NCBI GenBank assembly: GCA_002722955.1
Contig: PBMZ01000165.1
Span: 1-64,000, forward strand
Direction: 5' to 3'
Origin: Planctomycetaceae bacterium
GTDB lineage: Bacteria > Planctomycetota > Planctomycetia > Planctomycetales > Planctomycetaceae
Length of the DNA: 64,000 nucleotides
The position numbers and the translations under genes are program-made. Shown here one piece after another: positions 44,971 through 54,100 of this stretch (positions are counted from its first letter, which is position 1; each line of letters opens with the position of its first letter). A model generated the notes under the pieces. That model was given only the letters and a program-made list of their open reading frames with translations, searched no databases and had not been told where the DNA came from.

Positions 44971-46233
44971 CTAAGCACTTGCCAATTCAAGCCCCTTCAG
45001 CGTCCCCGTACTGGAAGCGAACTGGTCGATTTCCAGACCGAGCCGCTGGAGCATCGTGAGGTAGAGGTTGCACAGCGGCATATTATTCTTCTGGTCAAAG
45101 GCCAAGTGTTGGCCGTGTTTGAAACCGCCGCCGGCGAAGATAATCGGTAGGTTTTGGTTGTTGTGCAATCCGTCATGCATGTGCGAACCCAGGACGATCA
45201 TCGTGCGGTTCAACAAGTTCGAGCCGTCCTCTTGAGTTTCCTTGAGTCGGCGAATGAAGTCACCGAAGAGCTTTAGGTACTCGCCTTCGACAATCGATAG
45301 CTGTTTGATCTTTTCCAGATCTTGCCCGTGATGAGATAGGTTGTGATAGTTCTGGGAAACACCCGAGACAACCGGCACGTAGACTCCGTCGTTGACGACA
45401 TACGTCATTAAGCGAGTGGAATCTGTTTGCAGAGCCAGAAACATGACGTCGTAGAACAGTTTCGCTCGCTGCATGACCTGAGTACGGTTCTGAATTTGAT
45501 TGGGCGGCTTGGCATCCACCATTGGCTTCGGTTTGTTCTGCCATTGTTCAGACTTCTGAAAGGATTGCTCGGCATCGCGAACAGCCGCAAAGTACTCATC
45601 CAGCTTGCGGCGATCTTGCCGGCTGACGCGTTGCTGCATTCGCTTCGAAGCAGCCAGTACCGTGTCCAGCACGCTACGACCTTCCTTGAGCCGTTCGATT
45701 TGCTTGGCCTTCTGATCTGGTCGACCTTCAATAAACATGTCGTTGAAGTGTCGGACAGCGTAAGGACTTCCGGGTACCTTGACTCCGTTGGGAGAAATCG
45801 AGATCCCCGTACCCATTTGCCGAGTTGCAAAGCGAGTCTGCAAACCAATTTGACGCGCGGCGAGTTGATCGATCGAAATCGAATTTCGAAAACCAGCATC
45901 TCCCGGGTGAGGTGCTCCGGTAAGCCACGACACTGATGCCGAGTGACCACCGTCGACTTCGGGATGCGATGATCCAGAGATCACCGTGAAGTCGTTTCGC
46001 ATATCGTCCAAGGGCTGCAACTACGGCGTCACCTCGTAATCGCGACCAGACTTCTTCGGAATCAAATTGTTTTGATGAAACGACAACTCGAAGTTGATCG
46101 CCACCATTCGTCGCGGCTCGGTCTGTCGAGTTTGAGCCGAAGCTGTTGACAGCATGCACTCCAAAGCAGGAAGCGCAACGGCAACGCCAGCACCACGCAG
46201 CATTGTTCTTCGGGAGATTCTCAATCTTTTCAT
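44971..46233 (-). pseudogene. DUF1552 protein, interrupted by one amber codon
   Basis: ATG 46233 starts a twin-arginine signal (RISRRTMLRGAGVAVALPAL) and the DUF1552 N-terminus (RRMVAINFELSFHQNNLIPK, GRDYEVTP). A TAG at 46021-46023 takes the place of an expected Tyr, and the same frame continues directly with QPLDDMRNDFTVISGSSHPE, VDGGHSASVSWLTGAPHPGD, SLSHHGQD-like NLSHHGQDLEKIKQLS, and DGLHNNQNLPIIFAGGGFKH to 44971. No frameshift is needed, only one base change. DUF1552 proteins pair with DUF1592-type cytochrome proteins, and the partner gene lies just upstream (46333-49113). Either the gene is dead or the stop is read through. Confidence 0.88.
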
Positions 46234-46252
46234 GATGGCAATACTCGATTCG

Positions 46253-46315
46253 TTTAACCCGTAGCCATAGGCGAGGATTAACGGTCTTGCTCCTCGCCTG
46301 CGGCTTCGGGTTAAA
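46253..46315. repeat. Inverted repeat, 25-base arms (AACCCG...GCGAGG family)
   Basis: The arms 46253-46277 and 46291-46315 are reverse complements with three mismatches. The words AACCCG and GCGAGGATT are shared with the repeat at 33940-34037. It lies between the cytochrome-type gene and the DUF1552 gene. Confidence 0.85.
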
Positions 46316-46332
46316 CGATTTGCTTCAGGTTA

Positions 46333-49113
46333 CTATGGGCTACGAAACGCTTTGCTCAACACGACGGCTTCGATGATGGATTTCAGTCCGAAGTTTGACG
46401 CCCGAGTTTGTGCAACGATTTGCTCTATCTCTTGCCGATCGGAAAAGCCGAGCTCTCGACCAAGCGAATAACTCATTAGCAAGCTTGCCATGGAAGCTGG
46501 CATGGCCGTTTCGTTGGTCAACAACAGCCGTTTGTATTCTCGAACGTTGGTGAATTGGCGGCCATCGGGTGTTGAGCCTGAAGCGTCAACGTCGGGCCCC
46601 TGCTTGTAAAGCACGTTGCGACTGGAGTGAGGGTGCAGTTTCTTTTTGATGTACTTGCCACCCTTGCGGACTCGATACCAGTCGCGTTCGGCACCGATCA
46701 CGTCGAAACTCTCCGACGCGAAACCCGGCGGGTCGATTTTGTTATGGCAGCGGCTACAACTTGCGTCGGCTCGATGCTTGGCAAGCTGTTCGCGAATTGT
46801 GCTGGCACCACGAATGTCCGGCTGAACGATGTCGACGGATGATCGCGGCGGCGGTGATGGTTTTCCGAACAAATGATTCATGATCCAAACGCCTCGTAAA
46901 ACAGGAGACGTCCGCGTGCCGTCGGCCGATACCTTTAACACGCTTGCCTGAGTCATCACGCCACCGCGTAAACTGTTTTCCGGTCGCGGCACGCGCCGAA
47001 TCTTCAAACCCTTCACGCCGTCAATGCCATAGAACTCAGCCAGTGGTTGATTCAACATCAGGAAATCGGAATCCACGAAGTTTTGCACGCTGAGGTTCTT
47101 GTTCAAGATCTCGCGAAAGAACGCATAGGTCTCATCAATCATCGAGCGTCGCAGCAGCTGATTGAATTCGGGATAAATAACTCGGTCGGGAACAGTAAAA
47201 TCGATGTCGCGAACGCGAAGCCATTGTCCGGCAAAGTTTTCGATGAAGCGTTCCGCTTTCGGGTCGGCCAGCATGCGGGCGAGCTGACTCTTCAACACGG
47301 CGGGATCGGCCAATTTGTCTTGCTCGGCCAATGACAATATCTCTTCGTCAGGTATTGAACTCCATAGAAAGTAAGACAATCGCGAAGCCAACACGTCGTT
47401 CAAACGGTCACCGTTGATTTCTGACAAGTCGGCCGCGATCGGTTCATCCAGATAGAGAAACTCCGGAGCACACAGAATTCCTTTGAGGGCGAGTCGCAAC
47501 GACTTCTCGAACCCCCCACCATCATCCAACGACGCTTTGGCCAGCGAGACATAAGGAGCGATCTCCGTATCGGCAACAGATCGCCGAAAAGCTCTGCGAG
47601 CAACTTGCCGCAAAACGGATTCGATATCAGCAATGGTTCCCTTCGACGGGTCGATGTTGCCAAGCAGCCGCTTACGACTTTCCGTCCACGTGTCGATCGA
47701 CCCTTCGACAGTGATGTCACCAATGAAGACGCCGGCTCCTGTATAGTTAGCGGCATCAACACTCCACGACGGATTACCGCCGATCAGGGCGAAGCCAAGA
47801 GTATCCGAACGCTCTCTCGCGCGGTCCACGAATTCCAAAGTCGTCACCTTGCCCGGCGGCACGTCGAAGAAGTCGACGGAATGGCCACTGATCTGACCTG
47901 TGATGCCGCCTTTGATGTGCAAGAAGATCGGCGTCGCGGATTGTTCGGCGCGAACCTTAGCGCGGACTCGAAAGTTTCCCGCGTAATGAACGGCCCCCTC
48001 ATAAATTGGCAAGTACTTCGATCCGCTAAACAAAACAACGCCATCTGACAAGATGCGTTCGCCACTGGTCGCCGTGACGGTTGTTCGTTTCGAGGTCGCC
48101 AAGTTGATCGTTCGATTCAAAGTCCGCGGAGCCTGCGCAGGACCGAAGACTTGATCAAGAACAATGTCAGCAGCATCAACATAAGTTTGAAGTTGTTCGG
48201 ACGACACCGATAACTTCGAGCCAATGTTGTCAAAACCATTCTCAGTGGAATCGTTCAACAACACGCGGGAGACATCCGCTTCGATGCCAAACATATCATT
48301 AACCGAGTTCGTGTACTCGTTGCGATTCACTCGCCGCAAGATGACTTCGCGCTGATCCAAGTCCGCTCGAGTCAGTACGCCACCCAGCGATTGCAAGAAC
48401 GTTTCCTTGTCATTGGCGGTTGGAGCTTCCGCCGACTCTGGTGGCATCTCGCCTTGAGCAACTCGGTCGAACAAATAAGACCAACGTCGACGCACTTCCG
48501 GGTCATCGAAGGCAACCGCTTCCGAGTCTAAACTCAAACCGCCTTCGGGACTCTCACCAGAGTGACAGTCTTGACAGTGCGACTTCAGAAAGCCAGACAT
48601 GCTCGCATCGAGTTTATTTGGTGTTGCCTCGGGAATGGACTCCAGGGCAATCCGTCCAGCAGTAGGTTTCACAACCTCTGTCGTTGAAACCACGGCCTCT
48701 CTCGTTGGTGGCTCATCATTGTCGGCCGGTGCGATTAGCTCTGAAGGCGTTTCCGCCGTTTCCGATTTCGACGTCTCAATACTCTCGCACGGCAATGGTT
48801 CCTCGAGAGGACTCTCGGTCGACGTCACAGCTGGTGGAATGTTGGGTTGCTGCGCTACTTGATTTTCAACTGGAGTCGCATCACTGAAAATCACCGCACC
48901 GATGCCAATGCCGATTCCAATCCCTCCGAGTAGGGAAATTCCAACAACAGCAAATACCATTCGTGTTGGCATTCCAGTGGTTGGGGAGCTGGCATCACTC
49001 GGTGGTTGAGCAACATTGACCGAAAACGCGGCACCACACTTTGGACACTTCTGCGCCATGGCAAGTTGGTCGCGCGCAATCTTGATCCCAACCCCACAAT
49101 CGAGACACTTCAC
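46333..49113 (-). CDS. Planctomycete cytochrome-type protein (DUF1587/1592/1588/1585)
   Basis: A 926-residue membrane-anchored protein from GTG 49113. It starts with a zinc ribbon (CLDCGVG...CPKCGAAF), a membrane helix near residues 50-75 (MVFAVVGISLLGGIGIGIGI), a Pro/Glu/Thr-rich linker, then a cytochrome-c-like segment with haem motif CQDCH (HCQDCHSGESPEGG). DUF1587 (RRVNRNEYTNSVNDMFGIEA), a carbohydrate-binding-like beta domain, DUF1592 (EFLYLDEPIAADLSEING, RLSYFLWSSIPDEEILSLAE), DUF1588 (ENSLRGGVMTQASVLKVSAD, CSRCHNKIDPPGFASE with a second CxxCH) and DUF1585 follow. These proteins are hallmarks of planctomycetes and pair with DUF1552; their reaction is not established. The partner gene is interrupted here. 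Confidence 0.92.
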   Translation of the reverse strand: MKCLDCGVGIKIARDQLAMAQKCPKCGAAFSVNVAQPPSDASSPTTGMPTRMVFAVVGISLLGGIGIGIGIGAVIFSDATPVENQVAQQPNIPPAVTSTESPLEEPLPCESIETSKSETAETPSELIAPADNDEPPTREAVVSTTEVVKPTAGRIALESIPEATPNKLDASMSGFLKSHCQDCHSGESPEGGLSLDSEAVAFDDPEVRRRWSYLFDRVAQGEMPPESAEAPTANDKETFLQSLGGVLTRADLDQREVILRRVNRNEYTNSVNDMFGIEADVSRVLLNDSTENGFDNIGSKLSVSSEQLQTYVDAADIVLDQVFGPAQAPRTLNRTINLATSKRTTVTATSGERILSDGVVLFSGSKYLPIYEGAVHYAGNFRVRAKVRAEQSATPIFLHIKGGITGQISGHSVDFFDVPPGKVTTLEFVDRARERSDTLGFALIGGNPSWSVDAANYTGAGVFIGDITVEGSIDTWTESRKRLLGNIDPSKGTIADIESVLRQVARRAFRRSVADTEIAPYVSLAKASLDDGGGFEKSLRLALKGILCAPEFLYLDEPIAADLSEINGDRLNDVLASRLSYFLWSSIPDEEILSLAEQDKLADPAVLKSQLARMLADPKAERFIENFAGQWLRVRDIDFTVPDRVIYPEFNQLLRRSMIDETYAFFREILNKNLSVQNFVDSDFLMLNQPLAEFYGIDGVKGLKIRRVPRPENSLRGGVMTQASVLKVSADGTRTSPVLRGVWIMNHLFGKPSPPPRSSVDIVQPDIRGASTIREQLAKHRADASCSRCHNKIDPPGFASESFDVIGAERDWYRVRKGGKYIKKKLHPHSSRNVLYKQGPDVDASGSTPDGRQFTNVREYKRLLLTNETAMPASMASLLMSYSLGRELGFSDRQEIEQIVAQTRASNFGLKSIIEAVVLSKAFRSP

Positions 49114-49301
49114 TTGTTTGTGTGAGGATTAAGCCACGAACACCTCCAGCGAACGGTTTCTGCTGCCGAGTCATCATAGACTCAGAACGTCGAAACATCA
49201 CGCTTGGCATTCGCAATTCATTAGCGGATCTTTGCCGAGTCGATCGCGGTTTTCGTTTTTGAGCCAGAAACGCGAATGTCAATTCGCATTGCTCGGAGCA
49301 A

Positions 49302-49925
49302 TCAAGCCTGCTCGCCCGAGCCACCTTCTGCGTGAAGTTTAATCTTAACCAGATCGGGAACTGATTCGGCTCGTGTTGTCTTCATGACGCGAGACCGATG
49401 CAACTCGACCGTCTTGATGGCAATGCCTAATTCAGCAGCGATGTTCTTGTTGGCCTTGCCTTGGACAACAAGTTCCAACACCTCGCGTTCTCTGGGCGTC
49501 AAATCTTCCAGTCGTGATTGACTGTCTTTCAGAAGGGCCGTCTTCTCGCGGCGTTCCTCGTCAACTTCGAACGCTCGCTCGACACACTCGATCAATCGAT
49601 TCCGATCGAAGGGCTTTTCAATGTAGTCGGTCGCCCCGGTCTTCACCGCGGAAACGGCCATCTCGATCTCTGGATTCGCCGTCATAAACACAATCGTTGC
49701 CTGTGTTCCGGCGTCGACTAAACGGCGCTGAAGTTCGTCGCCGGGAATGCCAGGCATCTTGACATCTAACAAGACACAACCCGGTTGGCTCTCGTCATAA
49801 GCGTCCAAGAATTGTTGTGCCGAGTGAAACGTCTCGACCCGATAACCAGACACGCTCAACTGGAATCGAATCGAATCGCACAGCTTGACATCGTCGTCAA
49901 CTACGAACACCGTCTTGTCGGTCAC
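49302..49925 (-). CDS. FixJ/NarL-like two-component response regulator
   Basis: A 207-residue regulator. The receiver domain has VFVVDDDVKLCDSIRFQLSV (acidic pocket), the phospho-acceptor Asp in VLLDVKMPGIPGDEL, TIVFMTANPEIEMAVSAVKT and the KPFDRNRLIECV lysine; the LuxR-type helix-turn-helix is DLTPREREVLELVVQGKANK then NIAAELGIAIKTVELHRSRV. FixJ-type regulators switch on target promoters when phosphorylated. No histidine kinase is nearby. GTG 49925 was chosen because GAAGGG lies about 8 bases upstream; a TTG at 49940 is an alternative. Confidence 0.92.
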   Translation of the reverse strand: MTDKTVFVVDDDVKLCDSIRFQLSVSGYRVETFHSAQQFLDAYDESQPGCVLLDVKMPGIPGDELQRRLVDAGTQATIVFMTANPEIEMAVSAVKTGATDYIEKPFDRNRLIECVERAFEVDEERREKTALLKDSQSRLEDLTPREREVLELVVQGKANKNIAAELGIAIKTVELHRSRVMKTTRAESVPDLVKIKLHAEGGSGEQA

Positions 49926-51177
49926 AATGCTGCCCTTCAAAGATGTGAATAGAAGCCAGTATTAGTGATGCAGGTCAGAATTGCCAGAATAACTTAGACA
50001 TGTGGGGAAACAAGAGGGAAACGCTGCAAAGAAGAACGTCTGACATTGAATTCGATCGCCATCTTTCTCAGCTTTGCTCAACAGAAGGGCGAAATTTCGT
50101 TCGCATTCCCGTAACCGACCTTTGGATTTCTTCTGGATCGCTCCGTATCGGCCCCCGAGAAAGACGTTGCCGCCTGTCGTCCGATTATGACGGTCCGAAT
50201 AAATAAAGAGACTACACAGAATTATAAACATAGGCAGAGAAGGTAATCCTTCTTCCGGCCGAACGAATGCGACGATCACGCCGAAATCAGTAAGTACGAC
50301 GTTTAGTTCACCAATCAGGTTCGCGAACAGTGTTGCAATCTGGCAATTAGCACAGACAAGGAAATCGAGGACGTTTTAGGAGTTTGTCCTGTTTTCGCAA
50401 CATTGGCGTGATAAGATTGACTGTACTGAGGCCCGCGTGTGTATAATTCAGGCGTCGGGCTCTGTCGTCCAAAGTCGTGACAATCAAAGCGTTTGAGTTG
50501 CCTTGTCGGTCTCAAAAGTCGGTCCCCTAGCTGGCTTTTGAGGGCTCGCCACGGACGGTATGCCCGACTACTCGATTTCGCAACCAGATTGACCATCGAT
50601 CGAAAGTAGCTACGTCGGAGGTCGATTGCGGTACGTATTGCGTGCCAGTTGCGTCGTCGAACTCAGGAATGTCTCTCAGTGACGTCCTGAGAGCGGTATG
50701 GATGTGCCGCTTGACCGGTGATCAGTGACAACGTGTCGTTGTCTCGACGGAGATTCACATTTGTTCCGTTCGAGGCTCGCGATCGTCGTTTTCTTTGCAG
50801 GGAAACCGGCGCAACGTGGGTCTCGAGTGTCACCGCAAACTGCTTTTTGATCCCAGCATTGCTGACCTCTTCAATCTGAAGTCGTCAAAGTGCATCCCGC
50901 TGCACGGTATGACGCCCTCATCGACTCCCGGTGCGCCTCTATATTTGCGCCATCGCGAGATCGCTGACGTTGCGTCCAGGTAGAGACGTCTGCCTACGGC
51001 CTCACTAGGCCACGACCACCTTTGGTCACCGTACGCGGATGAACATGACGCTTTTGTGTCGATCCGGTCAAGCTTTGTGCACCTGTTGCGCGGGATCACG
51101 ATGATCTGCCATCAAGAGTCTTACTTGTCCCGAAAGCGGCCAAGTTAAACATCGTTGATGGCGCGTGAGAGGAATTC
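49926..51177. other. 1.25-kb non-coding region upstream of the giant gene
   Basis: No frame in either strand shows coding character across this stretch. It holds promoter-like elements at 50417-50447 pointing to the giant gene, and several small hairpins: CTCAAAAG...CTTTTGAG (50511-50542), a cluster near 50983-51028 (GTAGAGACGTCTGCCTAC; GGCC...GGCC; GACCA-CCTT-TGGTC). If the promoter is real, the giant gene has a leader of about 720 bases. Confidence 0.5.
50417..50447 (+). promoter_or_regulatory. Sigma-70-like promoter toward the giant gene
   Basis: TTGACT (50417-50422) and TATAAT (50442-50447) are separated by 19 bases, two longer than ideal. Both boxes match or nearly match consensus, which is rare by chance. 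Direction fits the gene at 51178. Confidence 0.5.
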
Positions 51178-54100
51178 ATGCTACTGACTTCGTGGTTGAA
51201 AAGTTTGTTTCGCCGCAAGAGGCTGAAGTCGACGAAGGTTCGCAACAACAAGTACCTGCCCAACCAGCGCCAGCGCGACGATTTTGTCACGTTGTCCCTG
51301 ATGCGGCTCGAGGAACGTGTTGTCTTGAACGCCGCGCCGGTAGATTCACCGGACATGTTCGAGGAGCTGCTCGTTAACGTCGGCCAGGCGAATGACCTAC
51401 AGGATGACGTGAACTTGACGTCCGAGGAAAACAGCCTCGCGGCCGACGTTCAAAACGCATCGACCGTGCAAGAAGGCAGTGCCTTTGCGGGTGGACAGTC
51501 TGATTCTGAGTCGGAGAACTTTGCGGTACCGACTTGGGACGACTTGTACGCCAGCATTGGCGAGTACATCTTGCCGTCGAACGATGCGAGCATCTCGAAC
51601 GCTGACCTTGAAGACGATTCGTTTGGGGACGGTCCGTCTTCTGATTCTTTGGGCAACATTGGTGGTGGCTTCACGAATTCGATCATCGGTGCCAGCGCGG
51701 TGACTTCAGGACAACCGACGTTCGATTCGACCGCCACTGCTCAGTTCCACGATTTGGCATTGGCCTCATTTCACGGAGAAGACGGACAAGGCAAGGACGG
51801 TGCGCACGCATCGCTGGGGTATGACTTGTCCTATCTGTACCACGAGTACTCCGCGTTTCAGGCCGATTCGGTCACATCAACGTTCACGACGTCTCACCCC
51901 TTGCTGCAAGTTGTGGGTGACAGCGTGGTCGTTGACTTCTCGGCATCGGACGGTGACACGGATGCTTTGATTAACAATCTCGAGAGTCACGGTGCGACCA
52001 TCACTGGGGAGTTTGGTTCGCTGGTTTCTGCTCTCGTGCCGATTGAGAACTTGCCCGACTTGAACGGTTCCACAGGAGTCAACTCGGCAACGGCCTCGTA
52101 TGCGCCGTACACCTTCGTTGGCGATGTGGATACGCAGGGCGATGTTGCGCAACTTTCGAATCTGGCTCGCGCCAACTTCAGCGTGGATGGTACTGGGATC
52201 ACCATCGGCACGTTGTCCGACAGCTTCGACAATTTCGCGAACGGAACTCCGGCAACGGACGCTGCTGACGACGTGGCCAGCAACGACTTGCCGACGGGCA
52301 TCATTGTGCTCGACGATACGATCGCTGGCACAGATGAAGGCCGCGGGATGATGCAACTCATCCACGACGTTGCCCCCGGAGCCACTCAGGCATTCCATAC
52401 AGCGTTTGGCGGTCAAGCTTCATTCGCTCAAGGCATCATCGAATTGGCCGACAGCGTTGCCAACGGCGGCGCGGGAGCCGACGTGATTGTTGATGACGTC
52501 TTGTTCTTCGCCGAGCCAATGTTCCAAGATGGCGTGATTGCTCAGGCCGTTGATCAGGTCAAGGCCGGCGGCGTGGCCTATTTCTCGTCCGCAGGCAACT
52601 CGGATCGGCAATCCTACGAGAGTGCATTCACTGCCTCGACAGACATGTTCCAAGGCACCTTGCTGCATGACTTTGATCCCGATGTCGGCGTCGACACATT
52701 TCAAGCATTCACGTTGCAAACTGACGAACAGGCCATTTTCTCATTTCAATGGGATCAGCCATTTGGCAGCTTGGGCGGAGCGGGCTCGGCGAGCGACGTC
52801 GATATCTTCTTGCTCGACGACGCGAGTTTGAATGCGAACATTCTTGCCCAAGGCAATGTCAACAACATCCTCAGCGGGGATCCCATCGAGGTCATTGGCT
52901 ACACAAACACCACCGGTGCCGCGCAAACGATCCACATCGCCATTGGTGTGATGAGCGGGCCGGCTCCTGATTTGATGAAATACGTCTACGTTGGCGGATC
53001 GGTGGACGAATTCGACACAATGAGCAGCACGAACTACGGTCACGCCAATGCTCTGGGTGCGGAGTCTGTTGGCGCGGCAGCGTTCTTCCAAACTCCTGCC
53101 TTTGGGCAAAACCCCGCGTTGCTGGAAGCGTTCTCTTCGGCAGGCGGGACACCAATCTTGTTTGATGCGGCGGGCAACAGACTGGCTGAACCCGAGGTCC
53201 GGTTGCAAACTTCCATCACCGCGCCCGACGGCGGAAACACTACCTTCTTCGGTACGGATATCTTATTCGATACCGATACGTTCCCGAATTTCTTTGGAAC
53301 GTCGGCTGCGGCACCGCATGCCGCTGCCGTTGCCGGATTGATGCTGGAAGCCGCAGGAGGCACCGGATCGCTCACACCCGATACTATATATACAGTCCTT
53401 GAAAACACGGCAGCCGACATCGCCAACCCAGGTTTCGACCACGATGCCGGGCACGGTTACATCGACGCCAACGCGGCAGTTGCCGAAGCCGCCGCGGTTG
53501 GTGGCGGTGGCGGTATCGATTTGACCTTCGATACCAACTTCATTCCCGGCGCCAATGTTAACGACGGCAATGATGACTTCTTCACACTCGAGAAGATTGG
53601 CGACGATGCGGTTATCAGCGTTAACGGTACGGAAGTGGCTCGCGCTGAGCTTGCGGTGATTGATACGATTACCTTTAGCGGCTCGGACGATGACGATACG
53701 TTGGATGTTTCGTTCGCTGGCGGAAATCCGCTGCCTGTTGGCGGAATTGATTTCAACGGGACGACGAACAGCAATGACTTCTTGAACCTCAGTCAAGCCG
53801 GATTGGTCCAAACGTTCGCCACCGTCACGCACACGCATACTAATGGGACAGATGGCAACGCGCTGATCAACGACGGTGTGAACACCCGCCAAGCTCGTTA
53901 CACGGGCGTTGATTTAATTACCGACACGCTGACCGCCAACGCGCGTGTTTTTCAGCTTAACGGTGGAGCCGAAGTCGCTACGCTGTTCGATTTCGCGGAC
54001 AACCCGGGGCTCTCGTCATTTGTTTCGACTGAGGCCACGTTTGTTGACTTTACCAACCCGAACAACTTGCTGACGATCAATGCTGGGTCGGGCGATGATG

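Noticed and set aside
1113-46315. CRISPR array
   Set aside because: The intergenic repeats are palindromes at scattered sites; no evenly spaced direct repeats with unique spacers and no cas genes.
49962-50279. 105-codon minus-strand frame upstream of the FixJ-like gene
   Set aside because: Mixed hydrophobic and basic sequence without a signal peptide pattern or a start context; could not be supported as a gene.
50795-50983. 62-codon frame in the long leader
   Set aside because: TTG start, no ribosome site, no recognisable domain.
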